64,000 bases of DNA from Cyclobacterium sp. 1_MG-2023. GTDB taxonomy: Bacteria > Bacteroidota > Bacteroidia > Cytophagales > Cyclobacteriaceae. The notes beneath the pieces were generated by a model that ran no database searches, was not told the origin of the DNA, and was given only the letters and a program-made list of their open reading frames with translations. Location: contig NZ_JAUOPC010000001.1 in the NCBI RefSeq assembly GCF_030546805.1, positions 208,081-272,080 on the forward strand, given 5' to 3'. The position numbers were made by a program, and so were the translations under genes. This document shows, one piece after another, positions 8,550-18,361 of the stretch. Within the stretch, counting starts at the first letter, position 1; every line of letters starts with the position of its first letter.

Positions 8550-10919
8550 ATGCTAAAATACTACATCAAATTTGCATTACGAAACTTCAGAAATAACAAT
8601 GTAATTTTTATAGGGAGCATTCTAACCTTATCCTTAGCTGCCTTGTGTATTTCTTTATTGTATTCTTATGTGCCAGACCAATTAAACATGGATGGATTTC
8701 ATAAGAATAAAGATAATATTTATGTAATTACTAAAAAGATTTCAGCCAAGAGTTTGCCAGAGGTTTTCGACCCTACCTTAAATTTAAATATTGAATACAA
8801 AGATTTCCCTGAATTGAGAAGTCATACGGGGGTAAGTAAATATTCTGATGGAGAATTATTATTTACCTATGACAATACAACTGTTTCAGCGGGAGGTTTG
8901 GTAACAGATAGCTTGTTTTTTAAGGTTTTTGACTTTAAATTATTGATAGGGGATGTCAACAATGTTCTGGATGAACCAGACGCCATTTTATTAACAGAGG
9001 ACTTTGCTAATATTATCTTTGGAGAAGAAGATCCAATTGGTAAAAGCATTGACGTAGGTGATAGGAAGATAAAAAAATTCACAGTTAGGGGTATTCTAGA
9101 CAAAGTACCTTTTAATAGTTCTATAGAGTTTGATTTTATTATGCCTCAACAATATAACGATCGCAATTTTTTCAACAGGATGGGTGGTAGTTTTATTTTG
9201 GTAGATAATAGCTTCGATGAGACTTTGTTTAAAGAAAAAATAAATCAATTTGAAGATAAATACAATCGATATCAAGAAACCACAGTGGATATTTTACCCT
9301 TTGATTATAAAGAGATAAATAAAAGCAATGTTCAAAGTATTGGTATTTTTAGTCGTTTAGTGAATGAAAAGAACCTGTATATACAAATTGTTATTATGCT
9401 GGTTATTCTTACTATATCTGCATTAAATTTTTCTAATTTACAAATTATAAATACAAATTCAAGAATAAAAGATGCGGCCTTAAAGATTGTAAATGGTGCT
9501 AATAAAAATCATATAGCAAAACAAATGTTTGTTGAAATGCTATTTTTGATAATAATAGGTACTATAATTACCACGATAGCTTACGTTTCAGTTTTACCAA
9601 CCTTTACGAGCTTAACAAATATTTATCTTTCTCCCTCTTTATTGGAAGTTATTATAATAAACTTTGTGGTACTGTTATTAATAGCCACAATGGGTATGAT
9701 TTATCCATTTATAATAGGGGGTAGAGTTCCTTTGGTAAATGGGTTGAAAAATATGGTTATAAACGATAGAAACCTTAAATGGAGGGGGACAATTGTTGTT
9801 TTTCAATACACATTGGCTTTTTTATTATTGATATCTTCTATGGTTGTAGCGAAGCAATTGTCTTTAATGCTGGATATGGATTTGGGATTTAATCAAAAAA
9901 ATATATTGAGCGCAAAATTGTGGACGATTCCTTCAAATATTGAATCTAGAGAAGATTATGATAAATTTTTAACTAAGATTAATCTTGGTAAGAATGAATT
10001 AGGAAGGAATGGAAATATCAAATTCTTTGCAAAAGGTGATAAGCCTATCGACTCCTTTACAATGGATTGGAAGAATAAAAATGATGAAAATGAACTTGAA
10101 ACCCATAATATGCTAAAGGTTTCTCCTAATTATAAAGAATTATTTCAATTGACATTATTAGAAGGTCGCTTTTTTGATAATGATATAGATCGTTCTCGTG
10201 AAAATAAGATTGTGATTAATGAGGCTGCAAAAAAGTATTGGAACATAAGAGATATCAACAATACTATAATGGAGCATGAATCCTGGGGAGATTATAAAAT
10301 CATAGGTGTTGTACAAGATTTTAAATATCAACACCTTTCTTCCATAACCCAACCTTTAATTATGATTTATATGGAAAATATTGATGATCCTTATATTGTT
10401 GAATTTCATGAGGGTTCAATTGAAAGCGGATTGGAATTTCTTGAAAAATTTTTTAAAAATAATAATCCTCAAGCTTCGTTCAGCTATACATTTTTAGAAG
10501 ATGACATAGCTTCACTCTATCAAAAAGAAAAGCAATTGGGTATTAATTACATATTGTTTACAGTTATTGCCTTGATTATTTCTGCAATAGGACTTTTTAC
10601 TATCGCTATTTATGATACCCGCCGCAGGGTGAAAGAGATAGCAGTCCGCAAGGTAAATGGGGCTCAGGTTTGGGAAGTGATTTCCCTTTTGAATATCAGT
10701 TTCATAAGATGGGTTGGATGGGCATTTATTATAGCTAGCCCAATAGCCTATTTATTAATGCAAAATTGGCTCCAAAATTTTGCTTACAAAACCAGTATAA
10801 GTTGGTGGGTATTTGTCCTGGCTGGTGCGATTACCTTATTAATTTCTCTGGTGACAGTGAGTTGGCAAAGCTATAAAGCAGCGTATGCAAACCCAGTTAA
10901 AAGTTTACGAACCGAATAA
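8550..10919 (+). CDS. FtsX-type ABC transporter permease, array member 4 (divergent, A/T-rich)
   Basis: A 789-residue permease with the family plan but strongly diverged. The first coupling motif has decayed to KDAALKIVNGAN (near residue 307), losing the KEIGIRK pattern; the second is KEIAVRKVNGAQ (near 695), with N in place of the usual L before GA. Codon use in roughly the first 2 kb is clearly richer in A/T-ending codons (aat, ata, tta, aaa) than in its neighbours. The last 300 nt, from about 10620, has G/C-richer codons and ends with the same 'ANPVKSLRTE' tail as members 5 and 6. The frame is fully open, so I do not call it a pseudogene. It groups with member 7 by 'TVSWQSxKAA' and by 'LLN' after the second coupling helix. 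Confidence 0.88.
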   Translation: MLKYYIKFALRNFRNNNVIFIGSILTLSLAALCISLLYSYVPDQLNMDGFHKNKDNIYVITKKISAKSLPEVFDPTLNLNIEYKDFPELRSHTGVSKYSDGELLFTYDNTTVSAGGLVTDSLFFKVFDFKLLIGDVNNVLDEPDAILLTEDFANIIFGEEDPIGKSIDVGDRKIKKFTVRGILDKVPFNSSIEFDFIMPQQYNDRNFFNRMGGSFILVDNSFDETLFKEKINQFEDKYNRYQETTVDILPFDYKEINKSNVQSIGIFSRLVNEKNLYIQIVIMLVILTISALNFSNLQIINTNSRIKDAALKIVNGANKNHIAKQMFVEMLFLIIIGTIITTIAYVSVLPTFTSLTNIYLSPSLLEVIIINFVVLLLIATMGMIYPFIIGGRVPLVNGLKNMVINDRNLKWRGTIVVFQYTLAFLLLISSMVVAKQLSLMLDMDLGFNQKNILSAKLWTIPSNIESREDYDKFLTKINLGKNELGRNGNIKFFAKGDKPIDSFTMDWKNKNDENELETHNMLKVSPNYKELFQLTLLEGRFFDNDIDRSRENKIVINEAAKKYWNIRDINNTIMEHESWGDYKIIGVVQDFKYQHLSSITQPLIMIYMENIDDPYIVEFHEGSIESGLEFLEKFFKNNNPQASFSYTFLEDDIASLYQKEKQLGINYILFTVIALIISAIGLFTIAIYDTRRRVKEIAVRKVNGAQVWEVISLLNISFIRWVGWAFIIASPIAYLLMQNWLQNFAYKTSISWWVFVLAGAITLLISLVTVSWQSYKAAYANPVKSLRTE

Positions 10920-10930
10920 TCCATACAACC

Positions 10931-13345
10931 ATGTACAAAAATTATCTAAAAATAGCCTGGCGAAATCTTACACGCAATAGGGGCTACTCTGCAATTAATA
11001 TCGGAGGGTTGGCACTTGGAATGGCAGTAGTTATCATGATTGGTCTATGGGTACTGGATGAATTTACTTTCAATACCTACCATAAAAATCATGATAAGAT
11101 TGCTCAGATTTACAATAGAACTAAAAATCTGGATACAAGTGAAATTGAGTCTTTTCCCTCTACGATATACACCATGGGTAGCGTTATAAAAGACAATTAT
11201 TCAGATTATTTTACTCATGCAATACGTGCCACTTGGGTAGGGAATTATGTGTTGACCAATGATGGAGAAAATTACACCCAAACAGGACAGTTTATTGAAA
11301 GCGAAGCCTTAGAGATGCTTTCTTTCGAAATGATAAAAGGGGCTTATTCGAGTTTAGATGAGGTGAATGCAGTAGTTTTGTCTGAAACAGCTTCAGTCGC
11401 CATTTTTGGTGGAGAAGATCCAATTGGTAAATCTATAAAAATCAACAATGAGATGGATGCTGTCGTAAATGGCGTTTACAAGGATCTCCCCAAAAACAAT
11501 AGTTTTGCCAATGTGAAATTCTTTGCGAATTGGAAATTGACAGAGGCCAATGAGCCCCAAAGATTCGAACGAGTAAAAACAGTATGGGACGATTGGTCTT
11601 TCCAGTTTTATGTACAATTGAGGCCGGAAATTGATTTTGAAACAGCCAATGCGGCTTTAAAGGATTTGTATTTTCAATACGGACCCGCGGAATCATTGGA
11701 AGGTTTTGAGAGACGTGGCCTACATCCTTTTGCTTATCCCATGGACAAATGGCATTTGTATTCTCAATTTGATGCTCAGGGAGAGCCTACAGAAGGTAGG
11801 ATCACATTTGTGTGGTTATTTATTGCCATAGGTTTATTTGTATTGGTTTTGGCCTGTATTAATTTTATGAATCTCAGTACAGCTCGCTCTGAAAAGCGAT
11901 CAAAAGAAGTAGGCATTAGAAAAACAGTGGGCTCCAATAAGCAGCAATTGGTCTTCCAATTTCTAAGCGAATCCATATTGATTTCAGGTATTGCCCTACT
12001 TTTCGCATTGACATTGGTACTGCTCACCATTCCATGGTTCAATGAACTTGCGGGAAAAAGTATGGAGATACCTTGGGCCAATCCATTCTACTGGGCATCC
12101 ATATTTGGTGCTACCTTGCTTACAGGCTTATTGGCCGGTAGTTATCCGGCATTGTATCTTTCCTCCTTTAGTCCAATTAAAGTATTAAAAGGAACATTTA
12201 AAGCAGGAGCTTATTCTGCAGTCCCCAGAAAGGTATTGGTAGTCTTTCAGTTTGCCGTATCTATCATGTTGGCAGTAGGGACAGTGATTGTATTTAACCA
12301 AATTGAATTTACCAAGGACCGGCCAATTGGCTATGACCGAAGCAATCTTATTTCGATACAAATGAACAATCCTGAGTACAATGGCAAGTACAACCTTTTG
12401 CGGGATGATTTGATAAATACCGGAGTAGTAGAAGACATGACCCAATCTTCTTCCCCACTAATGGGAGTTTATAGCAATGGAGGTGGTGGCATCAGCTGGG
12501 AGGGCAAAGATCCTGAGATGACACCTGACTTTGGCATTTTACGGGTGACCCATGATTATGGGAATACAGTGGGATGGCAATTTCTGGAAGGTAGGGACTT
12601 TTCCAGGGACTTTGCTACTGATTCTTCTGCAGTTATAATCAATGAAGCAGCGGCCAAATACATGGGTCTAGAAAATCCGGTAGGAAGCTTTTTTTATTTT
12701 GGAAACGGTGACCGTGCAGAGATCATTGGCCTTACGAAGAACATGGTGATGCAGTCGCCCTATCAACCAGTAAAACAGGCATTTTTCTATATTGATTACG
12801 ATAGGGTAGACTATATTAACATTAAAATAAAGCCCGAGGCCATCGCCAGTGATGCCATTGCCCAAATTGAAGAAGTTTTTGCCCAAGTGGTTCCCTCTGC
12901 CAAATTTGATTATGGTTTTGTAGATGAGGCTTTTGGTCAAAAGTTTGAATCCGAAGAACGGCTGGGCAATTTAGCGGGAGTTTTTACCCTTTTGGCCATT
13001 CTTATTAGCTGTTTGGGCCTTTTTGGCTTGGCTTCCTATGTTGCAGAGCAACGGACCAAGGAAATTGGTGTACGGAAGGTACTCGGAGCTTCAGTTTTAA
13101 ATTTATGGCAGATGCTTTCCAAAGATTTTATTTCCCTAGTTATAATTTCCTGTCTGATTGCGATTCCTATCGTCTATTACTTTATGAGTCAATGGTTACA
13201 GAATTATGAGTACCGGATGAGTATTTCTTGGTGGACTTTTATTTGGGCAGTTTGCGGGGCATTACTTATTACGCTCTTAACGGTAAGTTTTCAAGCCATT
13301 AAAGCTGCAATTGCAAACCCTGTGAAGAGTTTAAGGACCGAATAA
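10931..13345 (+). CDS. FtsX-type ABC transporter permease, array member 5
   Basis: An 804-residue two-unit permease. It starts with 'MYKNYLKIAWRNLTRNRGYS', almost the same lead as member 3. The coupling motifs are KEVGIRKTVGSN near residue 325 and KEIGVRKVLGAS near residue 710, and the tail is 'ANPVKSLRTE'. It lies 11 nt after member 4 and 11 nt before member 6, with spacers of the form 'atcc.ta/ga..aacc', so these genes are translationally close and probably one transcript. The long first periplasmic domain (about residues 45-285) is the least conserved part compared with its paralogues, which is where differences in partner or substrate would be expected. Confidence 0.92.
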   Translation: MYKNYLKIAWRNLTRNRGYSAINIGGLALGMAVVIMIGLWVLDEFTFNTYHKNHDKIAQIYNRTKNLDTSEIESFPSTIYTMGSVIKDNYSDYFTHAIRATWVGNYVLTNDGENYTQTGQFIESEALEMLSFEMIKGAYSSLDEVNAVVLSETASVAIFGGEDPIGKSIKINNEMDAVVNGVYKDLPKNNSFANVKFFANWKLTEANEPQRFERVKTVWDDWSFQFYVQLRPEIDFETANAALKDLYFQYGPAESLEGFERRGLHPFAYPMDKWHLYSQFDAQGEPTEGRITFVWLFIAIGLFVLVLACINFMNLSTARSEKRSKEVGIRKTVGSNKQQLVFQFLSESILISGIALLFALTLVLLTIPWFNELAGKSMEIPWANPFYWASIFGATLLTGLLAGSYPALYLSSFSPIKVLKGTFKAGAYSAVPRKVLVVFQFAVSIMLAVGTVIVFNQIEFTKDRPIGYDRSNLISIQMNNPEYNGKYNLLRDDLINTGVVEDMTQSSSPLMGVYSNGGGGISWEGKDPEMTPDFGILRVTHDYGNTVGWQFLEGRDFSRDFATDSSAVIINEAAAKYMGLENPVGSFFYFGNGDRAEIIGLTKNMVMQSPYQPVKQAFFYIDYDRVDYINIKIKPEAIASDAIAQIEEVFAQVVPSAKFDYGFVDEAFGQKFESEERLGNLAGVFTLLAILISCLGLFGLASYVAEQRTKEIGVRKVLGASVLNLWQMLSKDFISLVIISCLIAIPIVYYFMSQWLQNYEYRMSISWWTFIWAVCGALLITLLTVSFQAIKAAIANPVKSLRTE

Positions 13346-13356
13346 TCCCGAAAATC

Positions 13357-15786
13357 ATGTATAAGAACTATCTAAAAATTGCTTTTCGAAGTATCTGGAA
13401 AAACAAAACCTTTTCATTGATCAATGTAATTGGCCTTTCCATAGGTTTGAGTGCTGCTTTTGTAATTGGTATCATGATCTATTATGACCTTACATTTGAT
13501 AAATTTCATGAGGATAGAGACCGGATTTACCGTGTGGTAGTAGACACTCAGGGACCTGATCAGGAAGGACATTCTAGAGGTGTTCCGGTACCGCTGATTG
13601 ATGTTTTACAAGCCAATAGAACAGGAATTGATCATGTCAGCCCTTTTTTTCTATTTAGTGTTAATAAAGTAACTGTAGCATCCAGTCAAAAAGAATTTGA
13701 CTGGCCCGGAGATATAGTGATTGCTGACCAGGAATATTTTAAAGTATTCAAATACCAATGGCTTGCCGGATCATCCAATGCAGCGCTGGAAAACCCGTAT
13801 GAAGTAGTATTGAGCAAAAGTAGGGCGGAAAAATACTTCCCTGACAAATCACCCGAAGAAATTATCGGTAATACCATGATCTATGAGGATTCTTTAATCG
13901 TAAAAGTAATAGGAATTGTGGCTGAATTTGAAGAACGCAGTGACTTTACCTTCAAGGAGTTCCTCTCCCGAAAGTCGTTTCAAAATTCAGAGAAGTATGG
14001 CTATATCTATGATACAAGTTGGGGAAGTATCAGTTCATCCACCCAATTGTTTATTAAAACGGATAAATTTAATAGTAAAGATGCAGTAAAAGCTCAATTG
14101 GATGCATTGGCAGAAGAGTACAGTAATGAAGAAATGGTTGCCATGGGTTATATCCGATCCTTCAACCTGCAACCTTTGAAAGCCCTGCACCTTAACGATA
14201 ATTACGGTGTATTTGATAGCAGCCCTTATCGGGCAAGTGCTGATGTTTTATTTGGTTTGGGTTTTATTGCCCTCTTTCTATTGCTTTTAGGGTGCATTAA
14301 TTTTATCAACCTCAATACAGCTCAATCTGCTAAGCGGGCCAAGGAGATTGGTATTCGAAAAACTTTAGGAAGTTCCAAAAAACAGTTGGTGATTCAATAC
14401 CTGGGCGAAACTTTTATTTTGACCTTTGCGGCAGCTATAATGTCCCTATTCTTAGCTTCTTTATTGCTTCGTGTATTTGCCGACTTTATTCCTCCTGGGC
14501 TTAGTTTGGATTTAATGCAAAACCCGGTGCTTATTCTTTCTTTATTGCTGTTATTAGTCCTCATTACTTTTTTTGCGGGATTTTATCCAGGCCTTGTATT
14601 GTCTCATTTTAAACCAGTATCCGTACTCAAAAACCAATCGGTTTTGGATGGAGACAAGGGGAGTTTAAGAAAAATCTTAACTGTTTTCCAGTTTGTTATT
14701 GCCCAGGTGTTTATTATAGCTACACTGTTGGTAGGAAAACAGATAAACTACCTGATAAATAAGGATATGGGATTTAAATCGGAGTCCATCGCCTATATTA
14801 GAGCTCCGAGAAGTGATGCTTCGATTGAAAAATATGAAGCGTTTAAGGAGGGTCTTGAAACTATTCCTGAGATTAAAAATTTAAGTAATGCTGGAGCCCC
14901 TCCCGCATCGCAAAGCTATTCAGGAAGAGGTGTGAGCTATTTTTCTGAGGGAAAGGAAAACCATGTTCAAATACAATTGCTCTTTGGGGATGAAAATTAC
15001 CTCGACTTATATGGCGTAGACCTTTTGACGGGTCGTTTACCTCTCAATGATTCCATTTCGGAATATGTAATCAATGAAACATTGATGCGCCATATTGGAT
15101 TTCAAAAACCGGAAGAGGTCATTGGCCAGCAATTCAAAGTGAACGATAAAAATATACCTATTGTAGGGGTAATGGAAGACTTTAACCAAAGTTCCCTAAG
15201 AGAGGAAATAGAGCCTATGGCATTTGTTCAGAATAGTCAAAATAGAACCTTACACTTTTCCTTTCAAGCCAACGATACAGAAAATTGGCCTTTGGCAATT
15301 AATAAAATAGAAACGCAGTGGATGGAGTTCTTTCCTGACGAAACGTTTAAAATAAATTTCGTGGATGAAGATGTAAAACAATTTTATAGCCAAGAGCAAA
15401 AGACAGCAACACTTTTAAAATGGGCCACAGGTTTAGCCATACTTATCAGTTGCTTAGGACTTTTTGGCTTAGTTATCCATACCACCGAAAGGCGCACCAA
15501 AGAGATTGGTATTAGAAAAGTCCTTGGCGCTTCCATCATGCAACTTAACCTCTTGCTGGGTAAGGAGTTCATGGTATTGGTAGGCATTGCCTTTGTTATT
15601 GCTGTTCCTATAGCTTGGTGGGGCATAAGCACCTGGTTACAGGAATTCGCCAACCAAACAGCCTTGAGTTGGTGGGTCTTTCTACTTGGTGGCTTAGGTA
15701 TTTCAATAATTGCATTGGCTGTCATCAGTATCAAAATATTTGCAACAGCCAATACCAATCCTGTGAAGAGTTTAAGTACGGAATAG
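13357..15786 (+). CDS. FtsX-type ABC transporter permease, array member 6
   Basis: An 809-residue two-unit MacB/FtsX permease. The coupling motifs are KEIGIRKTLGSS near residue 329 and KEIGIRKVLGAS near residue 715; the tail is 'TNPVKSLSTE'. The gene is placed 11 nt after member 5 and is the last of the tightly spaced run; a 168-nt spacer with an inverted repeat follows. The C-terminal helix bundle 'SWWVFLLGGLGISIIALAV' is more diverged than in members 1 to 5. Function beyond ATP-driven periplasmic work cannot be told from sequence. Confidence 0.92.
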   Translation: MYKNYLKIAFRSIWKNKTFSLINVIGLSIGLSAAFVIGIMIYYDLTFDKFHEDRDRIYRVVVDTQGPDQEGHSRGVPVPLIDVLQANRTGIDHVSPFFLFSVNKVTVASSQKEFDWPGDIVIADQEYFKVFKYQWLAGSSNAALENPYEVVLSKSRAEKYFPDKSPEEIIGNTMIYEDSLIVKVIGIVAEFEERSDFTFKEFLSRKSFQNSEKYGYIYDTSWGSISSSTQLFIKTDKFNSKDAVKAQLDALAEEYSNEEMVAMGYIRSFNLQPLKALHLNDNYGVFDSSPYRASADVLFGLGFIALFLLLLGCINFINLNTAQSAKRAKEIGIRKTLGSSKKQLVIQYLGETFILTFAAAIMSLFLASLLLRVFADFIPPGLSLDLMQNPVLILSLLLLLVLITFFAGFYPGLVLSHFKPVSVLKNQSVLDGDKGSLRKILTVFQFVIAQVFIIATLLVGKQINYLINKDMGFKSESIAYIRAPRSDASIEKYEAFKEGLETIPEIKNLSNAGAPPASQSYSGRGVSYFSEGKENHVQIQLLFGDENYLDLYGVDLLTGRLPLNDSISEYVINETLMRHIGFQKPEEVIGQQFKVNDKNIPIVGVMEDFNQSSLREEIEPMAFVQNSQNRTLHFSFQANDTENWPLAINKIETQWMEFFPDETFKINFVDEDVKQFYSQEQKTATLLKWATGLAILISCLGLFGLVIHTTERRTKEIGIRKVLGASIMQLNLLLGKEFMVLVGIAFVIAVPIAWWGISTWLQEFANQTALSWWVFLLGGLGISIIALAVISIKIFATANTNPVKSLSTE

Positions 15787-15823
15787 GGGGGCGTTGTAAA
15801 TTTATTGTACATATTCTGTCAAA

Positions 15824-15843
15824 AAATTTTACACGTAAAATTT
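15824..15843. repeat. Inverted repeat between permeases 6 and 7
   Basis: Nine bases, aaattttac, are followed after 2 nt by their exact reverse complement gtaaaattt. The repeat sits in the longest spacer of the array (15787-15954). It is not followed by a T-run on the + strand, so an operator-type site is as likely as a weak terminator. It suggests that permease 7 and the second ATPase may have their own control. Confidence 0.45.
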
Positions 15844-15954
15844 AAATGAATAATTTAATGGATGTAAAAAACTGAAAATCAACTGATTGAATTTGTGGCA
15901 TGAAGATCGTAATTGTAATGTAGAAGGCCAATCCTAACTAGAAATTTGTATACA

Positions 15955-18321
15955 ATGCTAAGCTATAACTTAAAACTATTCTTCAGAAACATTAAGCACA
16001 ACAAAGGATCTTTTATGATCAACACCTTTGGTTTAGGCATTGGCATAGCTTCATTTTTACTTTTAACCCTTTATGTTTACAATGACCTGACCTATAATCA
16101 GTTTCATGATAATTATGATAATATCTACAGGCTCAGGGATGGAGAATCTGTTCAAACCAAAGGGCCTTTATTGTCGAAGTTGTTGGAGGAGGTACCGGAA
16201 GTAGTCAATGGCACGCGGATATTCGATTGGGAGGGTTTTCGGATCAGCCATGGTGACAAAGCTTTTCAGGAAAATATTCATTATGTTGACCAAGGCTTTT
16301 TTTCCATCTTTAGTTTTCCTTTCACCGAGGGGTCCGATATAAATCCTATCCAAGAAAAATACAGTGTGGTGATAAGTACAGACTTTGCTAAAAAGTATTT
16401 TGGGAATGAACCGGCAATAGGTAAGAAACTCCAAATAAAATTTGAAGAGGTTTTTTTGGAAGTAAAAGGGGTAGTAGACATTCCTTCTAATTCATCCATA
16501 AAATTTGATATCGTTTCTTCCTATGAAACAGGTGAAGAGATTTCTCCTTGGATAAAGGGAATTCATGACTGGTACAATACTTTTTCCATAAGCTATGTTC
16601 AATTAAAAGATGGGATAGAACCGGAAGCAATTGATGAAAAATTAAAGCAGATTGTTAAAGAAAATTATTTACCTGTAGGTCAAAATGAAACAAACCTCAA
16701 TTTGTTACCGCTCCAAGCCTATCATTCCACTGAAGAATCCAACCAAACTTTGATTGTTATCTTATGTATAATTGCATTGGGCATCATAAGTATAGCCATA
16801 GTTAATTTTATAAATTTGACCATTAATAGTGTACAGTCCCGAGTAAAGGAAATTGGAATTAAAAAAGTACATGGAGCTTCGGGAAGTGACATTATCGGAC
16901 AAATATTGACAGAGTCTTTTGTGGTTAGCTTTATAGCTTTGCTGTTAGGGCTTATGTTGATGGGCTTATTTTTGCCAACATTTAATACACTCAATGATAC
17001 AAGTTTGCAATTCACACCTTTTGAAAAGCCAATATTTATTTGGATTCCATTATTAATTTGGGCTGTTGTTGGAGGTCTGTCCGGATTAATACCTTCTCTT
17101 TTTTGGACCAAAGGAAAATTGACTGAAAGCCTTAAAGGGAATGTTTTTTCTGGTATCAGGTCTTCTTCAGGGAGTCATTCTTTAATTGTAATTCAGTTTG
17201 CCATAGCGATAATTTTAATTTCAGGAACATTATTGGTAAGGAAGCAGGTGCAAGGCATGCTGGAAAAAGATCCACTATTCGATACAGAAAATGTAATCAT
17301 TACAGAATTACAACCCTGGCAGTTTCCCAATATGGAGAATACCGGCAATAATTATGAGCGAATTGCCAAGGAATTGGAAGAGAGCCCTTTGGTAGAATCG
17401 GTAAGTTTTTCTCAATGCATACCCGGGTATTATAGTGAAAACTACAATGTGTTTTTCCCTCATGGAAAAAACTCAGCGGAATCCATACACCTGAGAAAAG
17501 CTTATGTCGGAGCCAATTATTTCAAAACTTTTGGCATTCAACAATTGTCAGGAAATGGTTTTGAAAAAGGCAATATAAATTATGAAAATGCCATAGTACT
17601 TAATAAAGCTGCTGCGCAAAAGCTTGGCTTTAATGAGGCAAATGGACAAATTTTAAATGAAAGTTCTGAACAAGGAGATATCCGAAAGGTAGTCGGAATT
17701 GTAGATGATTTCAGTTATCAGGGTGTTCAGCATCAAGCTCAACCTTTGGTTCATATTTTTTCAGAACAGGAAGACTATACCAATTGGGGCTTTTTATCCA
17801 TAAAGGCCAAGGAAGGAGCCAGCTTGCAAATGCTCGAACAATTGAAACAAAAATGGAAGAGTGCATTTTCAGGAATTGAACCTAAATTCTATTTTGCTGA
17901 TGAAAAGCTTAATGAACAATACAAAGAATACGTCCAAATCAATACCCTGGTTGCTTGGTTTTCTATTCTGGCGGTGCTACTTTCTTGCATGGGTCTATTT
18001 GCCCTAGCATCCAACTCAATGGCCAAGCGAACCAAAGAAATTGGTATCCGAAAGGTAAATGGCGCCACAATTTCTGAAATTCTTCTTTTGCTTAACATGG
18101 ATTTTCTAAAATGGGTAGTGCTGGCTTTTTTTATAGCCATTCCAATATCATGGTATGCCATGAAAAGTTGGCTGGAAGGTTTTGCCTTTAAAACTGAAAT
18201 CAATTGGACTATTTTTTTGCTTGCAGGAATTGTCTCCATAGGCATTGCCATTTTGACTGTCAGCTGGCAAAGTTTCAAAGCAGCCACTGCCAATCCAATA
18301 AAAGCGCTAAAGGATGAGTAG
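15955..18321 (+). CDS. FtsX-type ABC transporter permease, array member 7
   Basis: A 788-residue two-unit permease. I start it at the ATG at 15955 ('MLSYNLKLFFRNIKHNKGS') rather than at a TTG three codons upstream, because this gives the standard family lead. The coupling motifs are KEIGIKKVHGAS near residue 298 and KEIGIRKVNGAT near residue 694. The N (not L) before GA and the downstream 'TVSWQSFKAATANP' ally it with member 4 rather than with the other five. It precedes the second ATPase gene by 40 nt, so these two are the most likely cognate pair. Confidence 0.9.
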   Translation: MLSYNLKLFFRNIKHNKGSFMINTFGLGIGIASFLLLTLYVYNDLTYNQFHDNYDNIYRLRDGESVQTKGPLLSKLLEEVPEVVNGTRIFDWEGFRISHGDKAFQENIHYVDQGFFSIFSFPFTEGSDINPIQEKYSVVISTDFAKKYFGNEPAIGKKLQIKFEEVFLEVKGVVDIPSNSSIKFDIVSSYETGEEISPWIKGIHDWYNTFSISYVQLKDGIEPEAIDEKLKQIVKENYLPVGQNETNLNLLPLQAYHSTEESNQTLIVILCIIALGIISIAIVNFINLTINSVQSRVKEIGIKKVHGASGSDIIGQILTESFVVSFIALLLGLMLMGLFLPTFNTLNDTSLQFTPFEKPIFIWIPLLIWAVVGGLSGLIPSLFWTKGKLTESLKGNVFSGIRSSSGSHSLIVIQFAIAIILISGTLLVRKQVQGMLEKDPLFDTENVIITELQPWQFPNMENTGNNYERIAKELEESPLVESVSFSQCIPGYYSENYNVFFPHGKNSAESIHLRKAYVGANYFKTFGIQQLSGNGFEKGNINYENAIVLNKAAAQKLGFNEANGQILNESSEQGDIRKVVGIVDDFSYQGVQHQAQPLVHIFSEQEDYTNWGFLSIKAKEGASLQMLEQLKQKWKSAFSGIEPKFYFADEKLNEQYKEYVQINTLVAWFSILAVLLSCMGLFALASNSMAKRTKEIGIRKVNGATISEILLLLNMDFLKWVVLAFFIAIPISWYAMKSWLEGFAFKTEINWTIFLLAGIVSIGIAILTVSWQSFKAATANPIKALKDE

Positions 18322-18361
18322 TTAATTACAAAATAGATTTTAAAAATTATTAAATAATTCG

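Noticed and set aside
8550-10919. Permease member 4 as a pseudogene because of lost motif and odd composition
   Set aside because: The frame is intact over 789 codons with all membrane segments, so it is probably functional.
15384-15845. Open frames on both strands over the end of permease 6
   Set aside because: They overlap the real + strand gene and show no signal peptide, domain or start context.
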